Of a stretch of 64,000 bases of DNA, positions 17,685 to 26,959 are shown in pieces; position 1 is the first letter of the stretch; each line of letters opens with the position of its first letter. The position numbers were made by a program, and so were the translations under genes. The notes under the pieces are model-generated. The model saw only the letters and a program-made list of their open reading frames with translations. It was not told where the DNA came from and did not search any database. Source of the DNA: Labrys sp. WJW (lineage in GTDB: Bacteria; Pseudomonadota; Alphaproteobacteria; Rhizobiales; Labraceae); assembly GCF_001676615.1 (NCBI RefSeq), contig NZ_LYXZ01000034.1, positions 84,822 to 148,821 on the forward strand, given 5' to 3'.

Positions 17685-18341
17685 TCAAAACCCGAGGCTG
17701 AGCTGCTGGGGCTTGTCGGTTTTCTTGGCCGGCTTGTCGTCGACCAGGGGCTTGAGCATCTGGGCGAGCCGCTTGGCCAGCGCCGACGGGTCGGCCTCGG
17801 CGAGGGCGGGACTGGCGATTACGTCCCGCATCAGCGCGACGCCGGCGATCAGCGCGAGGAACAGGGCAGCGCGTTCCGGCCGGTCCTTTCCGGGCAGGCC
17901 GGCGGCAAGCGGTCGCTCCAATTGCGCAGTGACGGTCTCGCGCAGGATTTCGGCGGCCCTGGGGTTGGAGGCCGAATGCAGCATCAGCCGGAACGGATCG
18001 ACGCCAGCGCTTTCGCTGGGAGGATTGGCCACCATCGCTTGCGCCACGCGGTCGGCAAGGGTGGTGGCATCGCCTTCGAACAGGCCGGGGTCGGCGCAGG
18101 CGATCTTGGCCGCCTCGGCGAACATCTCTTCTTTCGAACCGAAATAGCGATTCACCAGGATGGCGGTGACGCCGGCTTCGCCAGCGATTTCGCGCAGGCC
18201 GACGCCGTCATAGCCCGCGCGCGAGAAGGCGATCAATGCCGATTGCAGGATGGCTTCGCGCGTCGCCGCGGCATTGCGAGGACGCTTGGCCTGGAGCGCC
18301 GGACTCGATTGGGGGGGAGGGGGTGCTTTCTTCCTGGCCAT
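17685..18341 (-). CDS. TetR family transcriptional regulator
   Basis: Repressor-type regulator of 218 residues. A Pro/Lys-rich N-terminal arm is followed by the TetR winged core (AATREAILQSALIAFSRAGY, GLREIAGEAGV, NRYFGSKEEMFAEA). The C-terminal helical domain has the TetR_C look with PERAALFLALIAGVALMRDV. It is convergent with the L,D-transpeptidase gene, with only eight bases between stops. ATG 18341 was chosen for the Lys-rich start; the frame runs upstream without conserved residues. Target and ligand are unknown. Confidence 0.9.
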   Translation of the reverse strand: MARKKAPPPPQSSPALQAKRPRNAAATREAILQSALIAFSRAGYDGVGLREIAGEAGVTAILVNRYFGSKEEMFAEAAKIACADPGLFEGDATTLADRVAQAMVANPPSESAGVDPFRLMLHSASNPRAAEILRETVTAQLERPLAAGLPGKDRPERAALFLALIAGVALMRDVIASPALAEADPSALAKRLAQMLKPLVDDKPAKKTDKPQQLSLGF

Positions 18342-18425
18342 GCCCGCGCCTGCGATGATTTCGGGGTCGCAGGAGTATACGTGCGTAGAGGCGGGCGCAA
18401 GGTTCCCCCTCCCGCGATCCACCGT

Positions 18426-18938
18426 TCATATCGCAGGCTCGACGGGAGGGGCATTCCTTCCGAGCCGTTCATCCATGTAGAACCAGGCGGCAGCGGCGCC
18501 GGCAAGCGAGACATTCACCGCGAGGCTTCCGTCCAGGGCTTGCAATTGCAAGGAATGGTGATGCTGCAGGCTCTGGGTCAGAGATGACCTTGCATCGACG
18601 ACGAGGGTAGCCTCGACCAGCCCGCCTTCTTCTTCGGGAGCCGAGAAGGTGATCGGGCCTGAGAGGGGCCCGATGGGCTTGCCATCCGCCAGAAGGACAT
18701 GGGGCCGGCCGGCAAGGGCGCCGGTCGGATCGGTCACCGCGAAGCGAACCTCCATCGGTGCCGAGACGTGGCGGCGAATGCTGACATAGCCCCTCGCGTC
18801 CGGGTCGCCTGCGGCCAGGCCGATGGCCTGGCATTGGCGGCCGGTATCGCAGCTCACCTGCCAGTCCTTGAAGGTCTCGGCCGTGGCCGAACCCGCGAGC
18901 AGGACGGTCGTTACGAAGGCGATTGAAAGGCAGCGCAT
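18426..18938 (-). CDS. Secreted DUF1176-like protein, short form
   Basis: Exported protein of 170 residues: a signal peptide (MRCLSIAFVTTVLLAGSATA) and a mature region starting ETFKDWQVSCDTGRQCQAI. That opening, with two cysteines and a Trp, resembles the DUF1176 family, as does the closing FYMDERLGRN. As I recall, full-length family members have about 340 residues and continue past this point, so this copy is a half-length form or a truncated gene. I found no continuation in another frame before the TetR gene. An IalB-like protein is another possibility. ATG 18938 fits the signal peptide. Confidence 0.6.
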   Translation of the reverse strand: MRCLSIAFVTTVLLAGSATAETFKDWQVSCDTGRQCQAIGLAAGDPDARGYVSIRRHVSAPMEVRFAVTDPTGALAGRPHVLLADGKPIGPLSGPITFSAPEEEGGLVEATLVVDARSSLTQSLQHHHSLQLQALDGSLAVNVSLAGAAAAWFYMDERLGRNAPPVEPAI

Positions 18939-19346
18939 GAGAGCTTTTCCGGTTGGAACGACACTCTCGTCATCATGCCGGCCAAGACCCCCGTCCGGGA
19001 ACGGCAAGGTCAGGTCATTACTCGCCTTTTTGCGTGCTGATCCGGCGGTGATGTACGGATTTGTCCGTTGGATGACGACGACTCAAGACGGCAAAATTTC
19101 GTGCTGACCTGCCGGCCCGGAAAATGCCCATATGACGGATTTATGCAACTCTGCCCGAATTATGACTTGTTTGCTCAATTTTTACGCGATGAAATCCAGG
19201 TAAATGAATAAAATTTAAAAGATGAATCGATTTCTATACCTAGGTAATGACGCGAATGCGCGCTATAGTTTTTGCACTGCCTTGACGGAACCATATGTGC
19301 CTCGCCGCGTTCAATCGAGCGGGGCCAGAAACGATAGGGTGGAGCC
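18939..19346. other. AT-rich divergent spacer
   Basis: About 408 bases without a supportable gene. The part 19130-19270 is markedly AT-rich for this genome and contains a perfect 10-base palindrome TACCTAGGTA (19237-19246). It should hold the promoters of the secreted protein (leftward) and the orphan gene at 19347 (rightward). Confidence 0.45.
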
Positions 19347-19697
19347 ATGAAAGAAAGCCGTGCCGCCGTCTTCTCGGTCGAGGAGCTGGAATTCCTGCGC
19401 ACGCAGGCCGATGACTATGGCTGGTATGTATGGACGGAAGAGACCCGTCCGATCATCGAAGGCCTTTGTGCCCGCCGCCTGATGGCGGCCAATGGCGATT
19501 TCAAGGTGGTGCCCAAGGATGGACAGCACCGGGCCAATCTCGAGGGCCATGCGCCTCGGGCGGCGGATGCGATGCTGCGCTATTATGAACTGATCGGCGC
19601 CGGGCGCATGGCCTTCCATATGGTGCAGCACCCACGCCCCGCTATAACAGCGGCTCCGCTTACCGAATTGCGTGGCAGCCACTCGCTGCATGGCTGA
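19347..19697 (+). CDS. Hypothetical protein
   Basis: A 116-residue protein I do not recognise. The sequence is soluble and mixed in charge, with a helical N-terminal half (VFSVEELEFLRTQADDYGWY) and no signal peptide, membrane segment or metal-binding cluster. The start is good: ATG 19347 is preceded by GGTGGAG. Codon use resembles neighbours, and the AT-rich spacer upstream could hold a promoter. A hairpin at 19727-19746 lies shortly after the stop. It stands alone, convergent with the sugar transporter operon, so context says little. Confidence 0.6.
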   Translation: MKESRAAVFSVEELEFLRTQADDYGWYVWTEETRPIIEGLCARRLMAANGDFKVVPKDGQHRANLEGHAPRAADAMLRYYELIGAGRMAFHMVQHPRPAITAAPLTELRGSHSLHG

Positions 19698-19726
19698 GCG
19701 ACAGGCCAGGACGTAGGGAGAGGACA

Positions 19727-19746
19727 CGGACGTTTTACACCGTCCG
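19727..19746. terminator. Hairpin between convergent genes
   Basis: CGGACG (19727-19732) pairs with CGTCCG (19741-19746) around an 8-base loop containing TTTT. It lies 30 bases after the stop of the orphan gene and 35 bases after the end of the leftward ABC operon, so it may serve both. The stem is short. Confidence 0.4.
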
Positions 19747-19780
19747 CAGCGGTCCTTTGCGCCTTTGTGACCCGGACATT

Positions 19781-20893
19781 TCAGGCGGCATTTGCGGCCA
19801 GGTACGGCAAGGCTGTGCCGTCCGGCCCGAAGACGTGGGCTGAATCGCGATCGATCCGTAAATTGACCTCGCTATGGGCTCGTACCGGGTTTTTGCCGTC
19901 GGTCTGCACCACCAATGTCTGCCCCTCCGCGATGGCCGTATGAAACACGGTCAGCCCGCCCAGATGCTCGACGATGCTGGTCGTGCCGGCGATGGCGTCG
20001 CCTGCGTCGTCAGTTCCGTTCAGGAGCGTGATGTGTTCGGGGCGGATGCCGAAAGTGACCTCGGAACCCACCTTGAGGCCACCGGCCGCAACGGGCAGGG
20101 TGATGCGTTTGCCGCCTGGCAGGGACAGGCTGAGGCCTCCTGCATCGATTGCGACGATCCGGGCCGGCAGCGTATTCATGCGCGGCGAACCGATGAAGCC
20201 CGCCACGAACAGGTTGCGGGGGTGATTGTAGAGCTCGAGTGGCGCTCCGATCTGCTCGATCTTCCCGCCATTGAGCACCACGATCTTGTCCGCCATGGTC
20301 ATGGCTTCGACCTGGTCATGGGTGACGTAGATCATCGTGGCCTGGAGCTGTTCGTGCAGGCGCATCAGCTCGATGCGCATCTGCACCCGCAGCGCCGCGT
20401 CGAGATTGGACAGAGGTTCGTCGAACAGGAAGACCTTGGGGTTGCGCACGATGGCGCGGCCGATGGCGACGCGCTGGCGCTGGCCGCCGGAGAGCTCCTT
20501 GGGCCGGCGCTGCAACAGGGGGCCGAGCTGGAGGGTTTCAGCTGCAGCCTGTACCTTGGCCGCGCGTTCGGCCTTCGGCACGCCCTCGATGCGCAGGGCA
20601 AAGCCCATATTGTCGGCGATGGTCATGTGCGGATAGAGCGCATAGCTCTGGAACACCATGGCGAGGCCGCGCTTGGCCGGCGCAATGTCGTTGGAAAGGC
20701 GGCCGTCGATGAGGAGGTCGCCGCCAGTGATCTTCTCCAGCCCCGCGATCATGCGCAGCAGGGTCGACTTGCCGCAGCCGGAGGGGCCGACGAAGACCAC
20801 GAATTCGCGATCCTCGACCTTGAGATCGACGCCCTTGATGACCTCGACGGCGCCATAGGATTTGCGCAATCCCCTGAGATTGACGGTGGCCAT
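19781..20893 (-). CDS. Carbohydrate ABC transporter ATP-binding protein (UgpC/MalK type)
   Basis: ATPase of the CUT1-class importer encoded just upstream; 370 residues, as usual for MalK/UgpC. Motifs in order are GPSGCGKST, the Q-loop FQSYALYPHMT, signature LSGGQRQRVAIGRA, Walker B VFLFDEPLSNLD and H-loop YVTHDQ. The C-terminal third is a TOBE-type regulatory domain (TFGIRPEHI). It is the last gene of a five-gene operon reading leftwards. ATG 20893 gives the conserved MATVNLRGLRKSYG start. A single ATPase serves two permeases as a homodimer in this class. Confidence 0.95.
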   Translation of the reverse strand: MATVNLRGLRKSYGAVEVIKGVDLKVEDREFVVFVGPSGCGKSTLLRMIAGLEKITGGDLLIDGRLSNDIAPAKRGLAMVFQSYALYPHMTIADNMGFALRIEGVPKAERAAKVQAAAETLQLGPLLQRRPKELSGGQRQRVAIGRAIVRNPKVFLFDEPLSNLDAALRVQMRIELMRLHEQLQATMIYVTHDQVEAMTMADKIVVLNGGKIEQIGAPLELYNHPRNLFVAGFIGSPRMNTLPARIVAIDAGGLSLSLPGGKRITLPVAAGGLKVGSEVTFGIRPEHITLLNGTDDAGDAIAGTTSIVEHLGGLTVFHTAIAEGQTLVVQTDGKNPVRAHSEVNLRIDRDSAHVFGPDGTALPYLAANAA

Positions 20894-20936
20894 CTCGGCG
20901 TTCTCCTTTGCGGGTTTCGTGCTGCCGGCGTGCAGC

Positions 20937-21761
20937 TCAGATGCCGGCGCGGTGCAGCGTTTCGCGATTGGCCCTGACAGCGGCGGCGGGATCGGCGGCC
21001 GCGATGTCGGATTCTTCCTCCAGCACCAGCCAGCCATTGAAGTTCGGCCCTGATGCAACGATGTCGACCACGCTCCTGAGGTCGCAGATGCCCTGCCCCA
21101 GCATGCGCCAATGGCCCTCGGCATCGACATCCTTCAGGTGCAGATAGCGGATGCGGTCCTGATAGGTACGCAGCGTGTCGAGGATATCCTGGCCGCCGCG
21201 CAGGATATGGCCGGTGTCGGGTACCCAGCCGACTAGGGCGGGATCGAGCAGGGCCATGATGCGATCATAGTCGGCCCGCGAGCTCAAGAGGGTGTCGTGA
21301 TGCGAGCTCGGATGCACGGCGACATCGACGCCGACGACGCGGCCGAGTTCGCCGGCTGAATTGTAGAAGCGCCCGGCGACGGCGAATTTGTCGTCGAGCG
21401 GGCCCGGGCTCATGATCGTGGCGCTGCCCAGCGACAGGATGGCGCCGGGGAAATGCGCGGTGAAGCGCAAGGCGCGGTCGACCATGGCGAGGTCGGCCTC
21501 GACGGCGCCGGCTTCGGTGAAGCCGGAAGAGCTGCCGCAGGCGAAGGCGACCAGCGTCAGGCCATGGGCTTCCAACGCCCTGGCAAAGTCCTGCGGGCGG
21601 TCGGCATAGGGCGGGATCATGGTGTCGGTGATCTCGATGCCGGCATAGCCTGCCGTCGCGATGGCGGCGAGCAGGTCATCGGCATTGCCGGTCCAGGCCT
21701 TGCCCAGCATTTCCCAGGTGAAGGTCTGGCATCCGGCCTTCGGCTTGGCAGTCTCGCTCAT
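20937..21761 (-). CDS. Sugar phosphate isomerase/epimerase (xylose isomerase-like TIM barrel)
   Basis: A 274-residue TIM-barrel protein of the AP-endonuclease-2/xylose isomerase family, which epimerises or isomerises sugars and inositol derivatives using a divalent metal. Visible landmarks are GYAGIEITD near the N-terminus, VAVHPSSHHDTLL, VGWVPDTGHIL and the late YLHLKDVD and WLVLEEESD segments, where the metal-binding Glu, Asp and His normally lie. It sits inside the ABC operon between a permease and the ATPase, so it probably acts on the imported sugar, with the divergent Gfo/Idh/MocA dehydrogenase. Confidence 0.87.
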   Translation of the reverse strand: MSETAKPKAGCQTFTWEMLGKAWTGNADDLLAAIATAGYAGIEITDTMIPPYADRPQDFARALEAHGLTLVAFACGSSSGFTEAGAVEADLAMVDRALRFTAHFPGAILSLGSATIMSPGPLDDKFAVAGRFYNSAGELGRVVGVDVAVHPSSHHDTLLSSRADYDRIMALLDPALVGWVPDTGHILRGGQDILDTLRTYQDRIRYLHLKDVDAEGHWRMLGQGICDLRSVVDIVASGPNFNGWLVLEEESDIAAADPAAAVRANRETLHRAGI

Positions 21762-21765
21762 GATG

Positions 21766-22599
21766 TCATTCCTTGACGGCGCCTTGTGTCAGGCCCTCGA
21801 TGATGTGGCGCTGGAAGAACAGCACCAGCGCGATCAGCGGCACGGTGACCACCACGGAGGCGGCGGCCACGTCGCCCCAGGGCACGTAATAGAGGTTGGT
21901 GAAATTGGCGATGCCGACCGGGATCGTCTGGTGCTCGATGGTCGAGGTGAAGGCGAGGGCGAACATGAATTCGTTCCAGGCCGCGATGAAGGCGAGCAGG
22001 CCGGTGGTGACGAGGCCGGGCAGGGACATCGGCAGGATGATGCGCAGGAACAGGCCGATGACCCCGACGCCGTCCATGCGCGCGGCCTCGTCGATCTCGC
22101 GCGGCAGCGTGTCGAAATAGCCGAACAGCACCCAGGTCACCAGCGGCAGGCCGAGTGCCAGATAGACGATGACCAGGCCGCTATAGGTGTCGAGGAAGCC
22201 ATAATTGGAGGCGGTGAGATAGAGCGGGCCGACGATGGCGATCTGCGGGAACATCGAGACCGACAGCACCACTCCGAGTATGCCGAAGCGCCCCTTGATC
22301 TCCAGCCGCGACAGCGAGAAGGCGGCCAGCGCCCCGATGGCGAGGCAGAACAAGGTGGTAAGTCCGGCGACGATCACCGAGTTCAGCACGTAGAGCTGGA
22401 ATTTCTTGACGAAGAAGACATTGGCATAGTGTTCGAGAGTGGCCGGCGAGGGCCAGAAGCTCGGCACCGGATCGGTCAGCGCCTTGTCGAGCTGCAGCGA
22501 GGTGGAGAACTGCCACAAGAACGGCCCGGCCGACCAGACCAGGAGCAGGGCCGCCCCGGTATAGACGATGACGAGGCGCAGGATCTCGCGAGCGTTCAT
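21766..22599 (-). CDS. Carbohydrate ABC transporter permease (MalG type)
   Basis: Inner-membrane subunit of 277 residues with about six helices. The permease coupling motif is seen as EIDEAARMDGVGVIGLFLRI, followed by LPGLVTTGLLAFIAAWNEF, both typical of MalG-like proteins. It pairs with the MalF-type permease whose gene overlaps its start by four bases (ATGA at 22596-22599), indicating coupled translation. The isomerase gene follows after four bases. Confidence 0.94.
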   Translation of the reverse strand: MNAREILRLVIVYTGAALLLVWSAGPFLWQFSTSLQLDKALTDPVPSFWPSPATLEHYANVFFVKKFQLYVLNSVIVAGLTTLFCLAIGALAAFSLSRLEIKGRFGILGVVLSVSMFPQIAIVGPLYLTASNYGFLDTYSGLVIVYLALGLPLVTWVLFGYFDTLPREIDEAARMDGVGVIGLFLRIILPMSLPGLVTTGLLAFIAAWNEFMFALAFTSTIEHQTIPVGIANFTNLYYVPWGDVAAASVVVTVPLIALVLFFQRHIIEGLTQGAVKE

Positions 22600-23519
22600 C
22601 CGTGCCTCCTCAGACGCGCCACGATGAAGATGCCGAAGCCGATGGCGATCAGCGTTTCGGTGATGAACATCGCGGTGGAGAGCGCCGAGCCATAGCCGAA
22701 CTGCAGGGTGGAGAAGAGCACCTTGTAGCTCAGGGTCGACAGGGTTTCGGTGGAGTCGGCGGGACCGCCGCCGGTGAGGACATAGACGAGGTCGAAGATG
22801 CGGAAGGCATCGAGGGCCCGGAACATGCCTGCGATCAGCAATGTCGGCAGCAACAGCGGCAGGCGCACATGCCAGAAGATGCGCCAGGCCGAGGCCCCGT
22901 CCATCTTGGCAGCCTCCGTCAGCGAGCGCGGCACTGTCTGCAGGCCGGCCAGCAACAGCAGGGCCATGAAGGGCGTGGTCTTCCAGACATCGGCGATGAT
23001 GATGGTGTTGAGGGCGTGGTCGACGGAACCATACCAGTTGACGTTGCCGTCGATCAGCCCGACGGATTTGAGCAGGTAGTTGATCAGCCCGTGCTGCCCG
23101 TCGAACAGCCAGCCGAACATCTTGGAGGTGACCACGGTGGGCATGGCCCAGGGCACCAGCATGGCGGCGCGCACCAGCGAGCGGCCGACGAAGGGCTCGT
23201 AGAGCAGCAAGGCCATGCCAAGCCCGAGCACGGTTTCGAGCGCCGTCGACACCGCCGTGAACAGCACGGTATGCCCCCAGGCATTCCAGAAGGCGTCGTC
23301 GCCCAGCAGCATGCGGTAATTGGCCAGGCCGACGAAAGCGTCTTCCTGGGTGACCAGCGAGGTGTTGGTCAGTGACAGCCAGACCCCGTTGACGATGGGA
23401 TAGACCGAGACCGAGCCGAGCGAGATCAGCAGCGGCAGGATCAAGAGCCAGGGCGCCAGGTCCAGGGACCGCAGGCCAGCCCCGAGGGGCGGGCTGGCCG
23501 CGGAGGCTTGCACACTCAT
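22596..23519 (-). CDS. Carbohydrate ABC transporter permease (MalF type)
   Basis: Inner-membrane subunit of 307 residues. It begins with a short cytoplasmic tail and a first helix (WLLILPLLISLGSVSVYPI), and carries the coupling motif LTEAAKMDGASAWRIFWHVR followed by LPLLLPTLLIAG. The C-terminus has FGYGSALSTAMFITETLI, standard in this class. ATG 23519 is four bases after the binding-protein gene. The frame extends 40 codons further upstream but only opposite the end of that gene. Confidence 0.94.
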   Translation of the reverse strand: MSVQASAASPPLGAGLRSLDLAPWLLILPLLISLGSVSVYPIVNGVWLSLTNTSLVTQEDAFVGLANYRMLLGDDAFWNAWGHTVLFTAVSTALETVLGLGMALLLYEPFVGRSLVRAAMLVPWAMPTVVTSKMFGWLFDGQHGLINYLLKSVGLIDGNVNWYGSVDHALNTIIIADVWKTTPFMALLLLAGLQTVPRSLTEAAKMDGASAWRIFWHVRLPLLLPTLLIAGMFRALDAFRIFDLVYVLTGGGPADSTETLSTLSYKVLFSTLQFGYGSALSTAMFITETLIAIGFGIFIVARLRRHG

Positions 23520-23523
23520 TGCG

Positions 23524-24861
23524 TCATCCCGCGACGATCGCATTGATCTTGGCGCTGGCGGCCTCGAGCTCGGCCTTGATGTTGCCGCTGACCAGCGCCT
23601 TCGACACGCCGGACTGGATGGCAAGGGTGACCTGCGCATATTTTGGCGTGACCGGGCGCGGCGTCGCGCCGGTGAACACCGATTTGAGCTGCTTCATGAA
23701 AGGCTGCTCCTTGCCGAGCTGGGCATCCTCGAACACTTCGGGGCGGGTCGGAGCGATGCCGAGCTGCAGGGCGAACTGGAGCTGGGTGGCCGGCGAGGAC
23801 ATCCAAGTCAGGAACTCGATCGCCGCTTCCCGGTTCTTGGTGTTGGCATTGACGCCATATTGATAGCCGCCGAGGCAGGCCGCGCTCTTGCCGCCGGCGA
23901 AATGGGGCAGCGGCACCACCCCGACCTTGTCGACCACCGAGGAGGCGGCCTTGTCCTGGGCGATGGCATAGACATAGGACCAATTGCGCAGGAAGGGCGC
24001 GCGGCCGGCCGTGAAGGGCTGGCGCGAAGGCTCCTCGTCCCAGCTCAGCACATCGGAGGGGCTGATCTTCGTCTTGTTGATGGTGTCGTAGAGGAATTGG
24101 ACGGCTGCCACCGCCTTGTCGTCGCTGAGTGCCGACGACTTGCCGTCGGGGGCGAGGATCGAGCCGCCATTGGAGGCGATGGCTTCCACGAGATCGCAGA
24201 CCAGCACTTCGGCCTGCTTGCCCTGCCAGAGATAGCCGAAATCGGCCTTGCCGGATTTCTGAATCTCCTGCGCGGCCGCAGCGAGTTCGTCCCAGGTCTC
24301 CGGCGGCTTGGCGCCGATCCCTTCCAGGAGATCCTTGCGATAGAACAGCATGCCTGAATCGACATACCAGGGCAAAGCGGTGAGCTTGTTGTTGTAGGTA
24401 CAGGCCGCCACCAGGCCAGGGAAGAACTGGCTCTGCACCGAGGCGTTAAAATATTCGTCGAGCGGCAGGGCCCAGCCGGCGCCCGCGAATTCGGCGATCC
24501 AGACCACATCCTGGGTGAAGACGTCGGGCGTGCCGGTGCGGCGCGCGAGCTGCTGCACCAGCGCCGTGTGCACTTCGGTGGAGGAACTGGGCGGCGGCAG
24601 CTCGACATAGGTGACGTGGATCTTGCCCTGGGACTGGTTATAGGCGTCCACCACCTGTGCCATGGTCTGCTTGCCGAAGAATTTGGCGCTGGCGAAGGTG
24701 ATCTCGGTGCGGTCCGCGGCGCGGGCGCGCTTGGGCAGGCCGAGCGCCAGGGCGCCTGCGGTAAGGCCGGCTCCCTGCAGGAAACTGCGCCGGCTCGGCG
24801 CTGCCGATCCGGATTGCGAAGCCCCGGCAGCCGGGGTCGCGCGTGACTGAACGTCCGACAT
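23524..24861 (-). CDS. Carbohydrate ABC transporter substrate-binding protein, Tat-exported
   Basis: Periplasmic binding protein of 445 residues and first gene of the operon. The signal peptide is a Tat type (SRRSFLQGAGLTAGALALGL, cleavage after ARA). The mature protein has the family-1 solute-binding layout: FFGKQTMAQVVDAYNQ, TPDVFTQDVVWIAEFAGAGW, YNNKLTALPWYVDSGMLFYR and FLRNWSYVYAIA. ATG 24861 follows GGAGGA with good spacing; an ATG at 24879 would put the ribosome site inside the gene. The operon order is binding protein, two permeases, epimerase, ATPase. The sugar is not identifiable. Confidence 0.94.
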   Translation of the reverse strand: MSDVQSRATPAAGASQSGSAAPSRRSFLQGAGLTAGALALGLPKRARAADRTEITFASAKFFGKQTMAQVVDAYNQSQGKIHVTYVELPPPSSSTEVHTALVQQLARRTGTPDVFTQDVVWIAEFAGAGWALPLDEYFNASVQSQFFPGLVAACTYNNKLTALPWYVDSGMLFYRKDLLEGIGAKPPETWDELAAAAQEIQKSGKADFGYLWQGKQAEVLVCDLVEAIASNGGSILAPDGKSSALSDDKAVAAVQFLYDTINKTKISPSDVLSWDEEPSRQPFTAGRAPFLRNWSYVYAIAQDKAASSVVDKVGVVPLPHFAGGKSAACLGGYQYGVNANTKNREAAIEFLTWMSSPATQLQFALQLGIAPTRPEVFEDAQLGKEQPFMKQLKSVFTGATPRPVTPKYAQVTLAIQSGVSKALVSGNIKAELEAASAKINAIVAG

Positions 24862-25054
24862 CACAGTTCCTCCCTGCATGGGTGAATGGCCACCCTGATT
24901 TTTCGATCATGCTTGGCCTGAGGCTGGCGACTGTCAAGGATAAATTGTCATTTTCGTTCAAAAAATTTCATTCAAACGCGAAGCTTCTCGTGTTTACTTT
25001 CTAAATTAATGCAAAAATGAGCAAGCTAGCTGGAATGGCTGGTGGAGGAGACGC
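24862..25054. promoter_or_regulatory. Divergent promoter region of the sugar operon and the dehydrogenase
   Basis: AT-rich 193-base spacer, most AT-rich at 24938-25020, between the binding-protein gene and the Gfo/Idh/MocA gene. It must hold promoters in both directions. No regulator is encoded in the cluster and I see no sharp inverted repeat. Confidence 0.45.
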
Positions 25055-26194
25055 ATGGGTAAACTCGGCATCGGCGTGATCGGATGCGGCAACATCTCGA
25101 TGACCTATTTGCGCAACACCGCGCTTTTTCCCGGCGTCGAATTGCGGGCTTGTGCCGATATCTCAACGGAAGCCGCCAAGGTCAGAGCTGAAGAATACGG
25201 CATTCGGGCTCTCGGCGTGGAGGAACTGCTTGGCGACGACGAAGTCGACCTCGTCCTCAACCTGACCATTCCGGCCGTTCATTTCGACGTGTCGATGGCG
25301 GCTCTTGCCGCCGGCAAGCACGTCTTTACCGAAAAGCCGCTTGCCGTCACGGCGGCGGAGGGCCGGAAGCTGGTCGAGGAGGCTAGCCGGCGCAAGCTGG
25401 CGATCGGTTCCGCCCCCGACACCTTTCTCGGCGCCGCGGGACGAACGGCCCGCCGGCTGATGGCGGAAGGGGCGATCGGCCGCCCGACTGCCGGCACGGC
25501 CTTCATGATGACGCGAGGCATGGAGCATTGGCATCCCAACCCGCAGTTCTACTATCAGCCAGGCGGCGGTCCCGTCCTCGACATGGGACCCTATTACCTG
25601 ACCATGCTGGTCAATCTGCTGGGACCGGCGCGTCAGGTCGCGGCGATGGCCACGACCGGGCAGGCGGAGCGGCTGATCACCGCGCCCGGACCCAACCAAG
25701 GCACGAGTTTCGCCGTGGGTACGCCCACCACCTTGATGGCCCTGGTCGAATTCGCCGGCGGCGCTGTCGTCAATGTCGGCATGAGCTGGGATGTCTTCCG
25801 CCATTCCAACCAGCCGATCGAACTGCATGGCAGCGAGGGCTCGCTCAGCCTGCCCGACCCGGACACGTTCGGCGGCACTCTTGCCCTCAGCCGCAAGGGC
25901 GAGCCCTGGCAGGACATCGATACGGCCGCCATGACCTATGGTGGCCTGAACTGGCCCTACGCCGCGCCCGACCGAGCGAATTATCGCATGCTCGGAGTGG
26001 CCGATCTCGCTCGCAGCCTCAAGGAAGGGCGGCGGCCCCGGGCTTCCGGCGAGCTTGCGCTGCATGTGCTCGAGATCATGGAGGGCATCCTGGAGGCGGC
26101 GCGCTCCGGAAGGCCGGTCTCCATCGAAGCCGAGGGCATCCAGCCCCCGGCCTTGTCGGAAGACGAGGCGGCGAGCCTCGGGCGGGAAGAATAG
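25055..26194 (+). CDS. Gfo/Idh/MocA family NAD(P)-dependent oxidoreductase
   Basis: Dehydrogenase of 379 residues acting on sugars, inositols or their amines. The Rossmann motif GVIGCGNIS is at residues 7-15, the family EKPLA motif is in FTEKPLAVTAAEG, and the second domain holds a GGPVLDMGPYY segment with the usual catalytic-region Asp. It is divergent from the sugar importer and epimerase operon, so these seven proteins likely form one catabolic unit: import, dehydrogenation, isomerisation. ATG 25055 follows GGAGGAGA, a strong ribosome site. Confidence 0.93.
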   Translation: MGKLGIGVIGCGNISMTYLRNTALFPGVELRACADISTEAAKVRAEEYGIRALGVEELLGDDEVDLVLNLTIPAVHFDVSMAALAAGKHVFTEKPLAVTAAEGRKLVEEASRRKLAIGSAPDTFLGAAGRTARRLMAEGAIGRPTAGTAFMMTRGMEHWHPNPQFYYQPGGGPVLDMGPYYLTMLVNLLGPARQVAAMATTGQAERLITAPGPNQGTSFAVGTPTTLMALVEFAGGAVVNVGMSWDVFRHSNQPIELHGSEGSLSLPDPDTFGGTLALSRKGEPWQDIDTAAMTYGGLNWPYAAPDRANYRMLGVADLARSLKEGRRPRASGELALHVLEIMEGILEAARSGRPVSIEAEGIQPPALSEDEAASLGREE

Positions 26195-26209
26195 GATCGC
26201 CGCCGGTGC

Positions 26210-26959
26210 TCAGAGCGTGCCCATGCCGCCATCGATCATGAGTTCGCTGCCGACCGTATAGGCTGCTTCGTCGGAGGCCAGGAACACCACGGCCTTGGCG
26301 ATTTCGCTGGCCTCGCCGAAGCGGCCGGCGGGCACCAGGCCCTTGATGCTATCGGCGACGTTCTTCAGGTCCTGTTCCGCAAAGCCGAGCTTGCCGTAGA
26401 GCGGCGTGGCAATCGGGCCGGGGCTGACGGCGTTCAGACGGATGCCCCGGCCTATCAATTCGCCCGACAGGGTGCGGATCAGCGACTGCAACGCGGCTTT
26501 CGACGCGGCGTAGACGCTGGAATTCGGCATGCCGATATGGGCGTTGACCGAGGTGTTGAGCACGATCGAGGCCGGATTGGCCAGGATCGGCAGCAGGGCC
26601 TGGATCAGGAAATAAGGGCCCTTCACATTGATGTCGAAGAGCTTGTCGAACGCGGCCTCGCTCCAGTCCGCCAGCGGCTTGAGCTGGGCGATGCCGGCAT
26701 TGACGAAGAGGATGTCGAGCCCGCCGAAGGCTTCGGCGATGGTCTCGGCGAGCCTTTTCTGGCCGGCGGCGTCGGCGGCATCCGACTGGATGACCAGGGC
26801 GTTTTCGCCCAGTTCCTTGCGGGCGGCCTCCAGCGTCTGAGGATTGGTGCCGGTCACCGCGACGCGGGCGCCTTCCGCCAGGAATTGGCGGGCGGTTTCC
26901 AGACCGATGCCGGTGGTGCCGCCGGTAATGAGCGCACGCTTGCCTGAGAGTCTGTTCAT
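26210..26959 (-). CDS. SDR family oxidoreductase
   Basis: Dehydrogenase of 249 residues. Cofactor motif TGGTTGIGLETA is near residues 13-24, NAGIAQL follows at about 84, and the catalytic set is SVNAH (Ser) with YAASKAAL (Tyr, Lys). The C-terminal GSELMIDGGMGTL is typical of classical SDRs. ATG 26959 follows GAGGAA at nine bases. It is convergent with the Gfo/Idh/MocA gene (15 bases between stops) and divergent from a LysR regulator at 27071 that probably controls it. Substrate unknown. Confidence 0.91.
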   Translation of the reverse strand: MNRLSGKRALITGGTTGIGLETARQFLAEGARVAVTGTNPQTLEAARKELGENALVIQSDAADAAGQKRLAETIAEAFGGLDILFVNAGIAQLKPLADWSEAAFDKLFDINVKGPYFLIQALLPILANPASIVLNTSVNAHIGMPNSSVYAASKAALQSLIRTLSGELIGRGIRLNAVSPGPIATPLYGKLGFAEQDLKNVADSIKGLVPAGRFGEASEIAKAVVFLASDEAAYTVGSELMIDGGMGTL

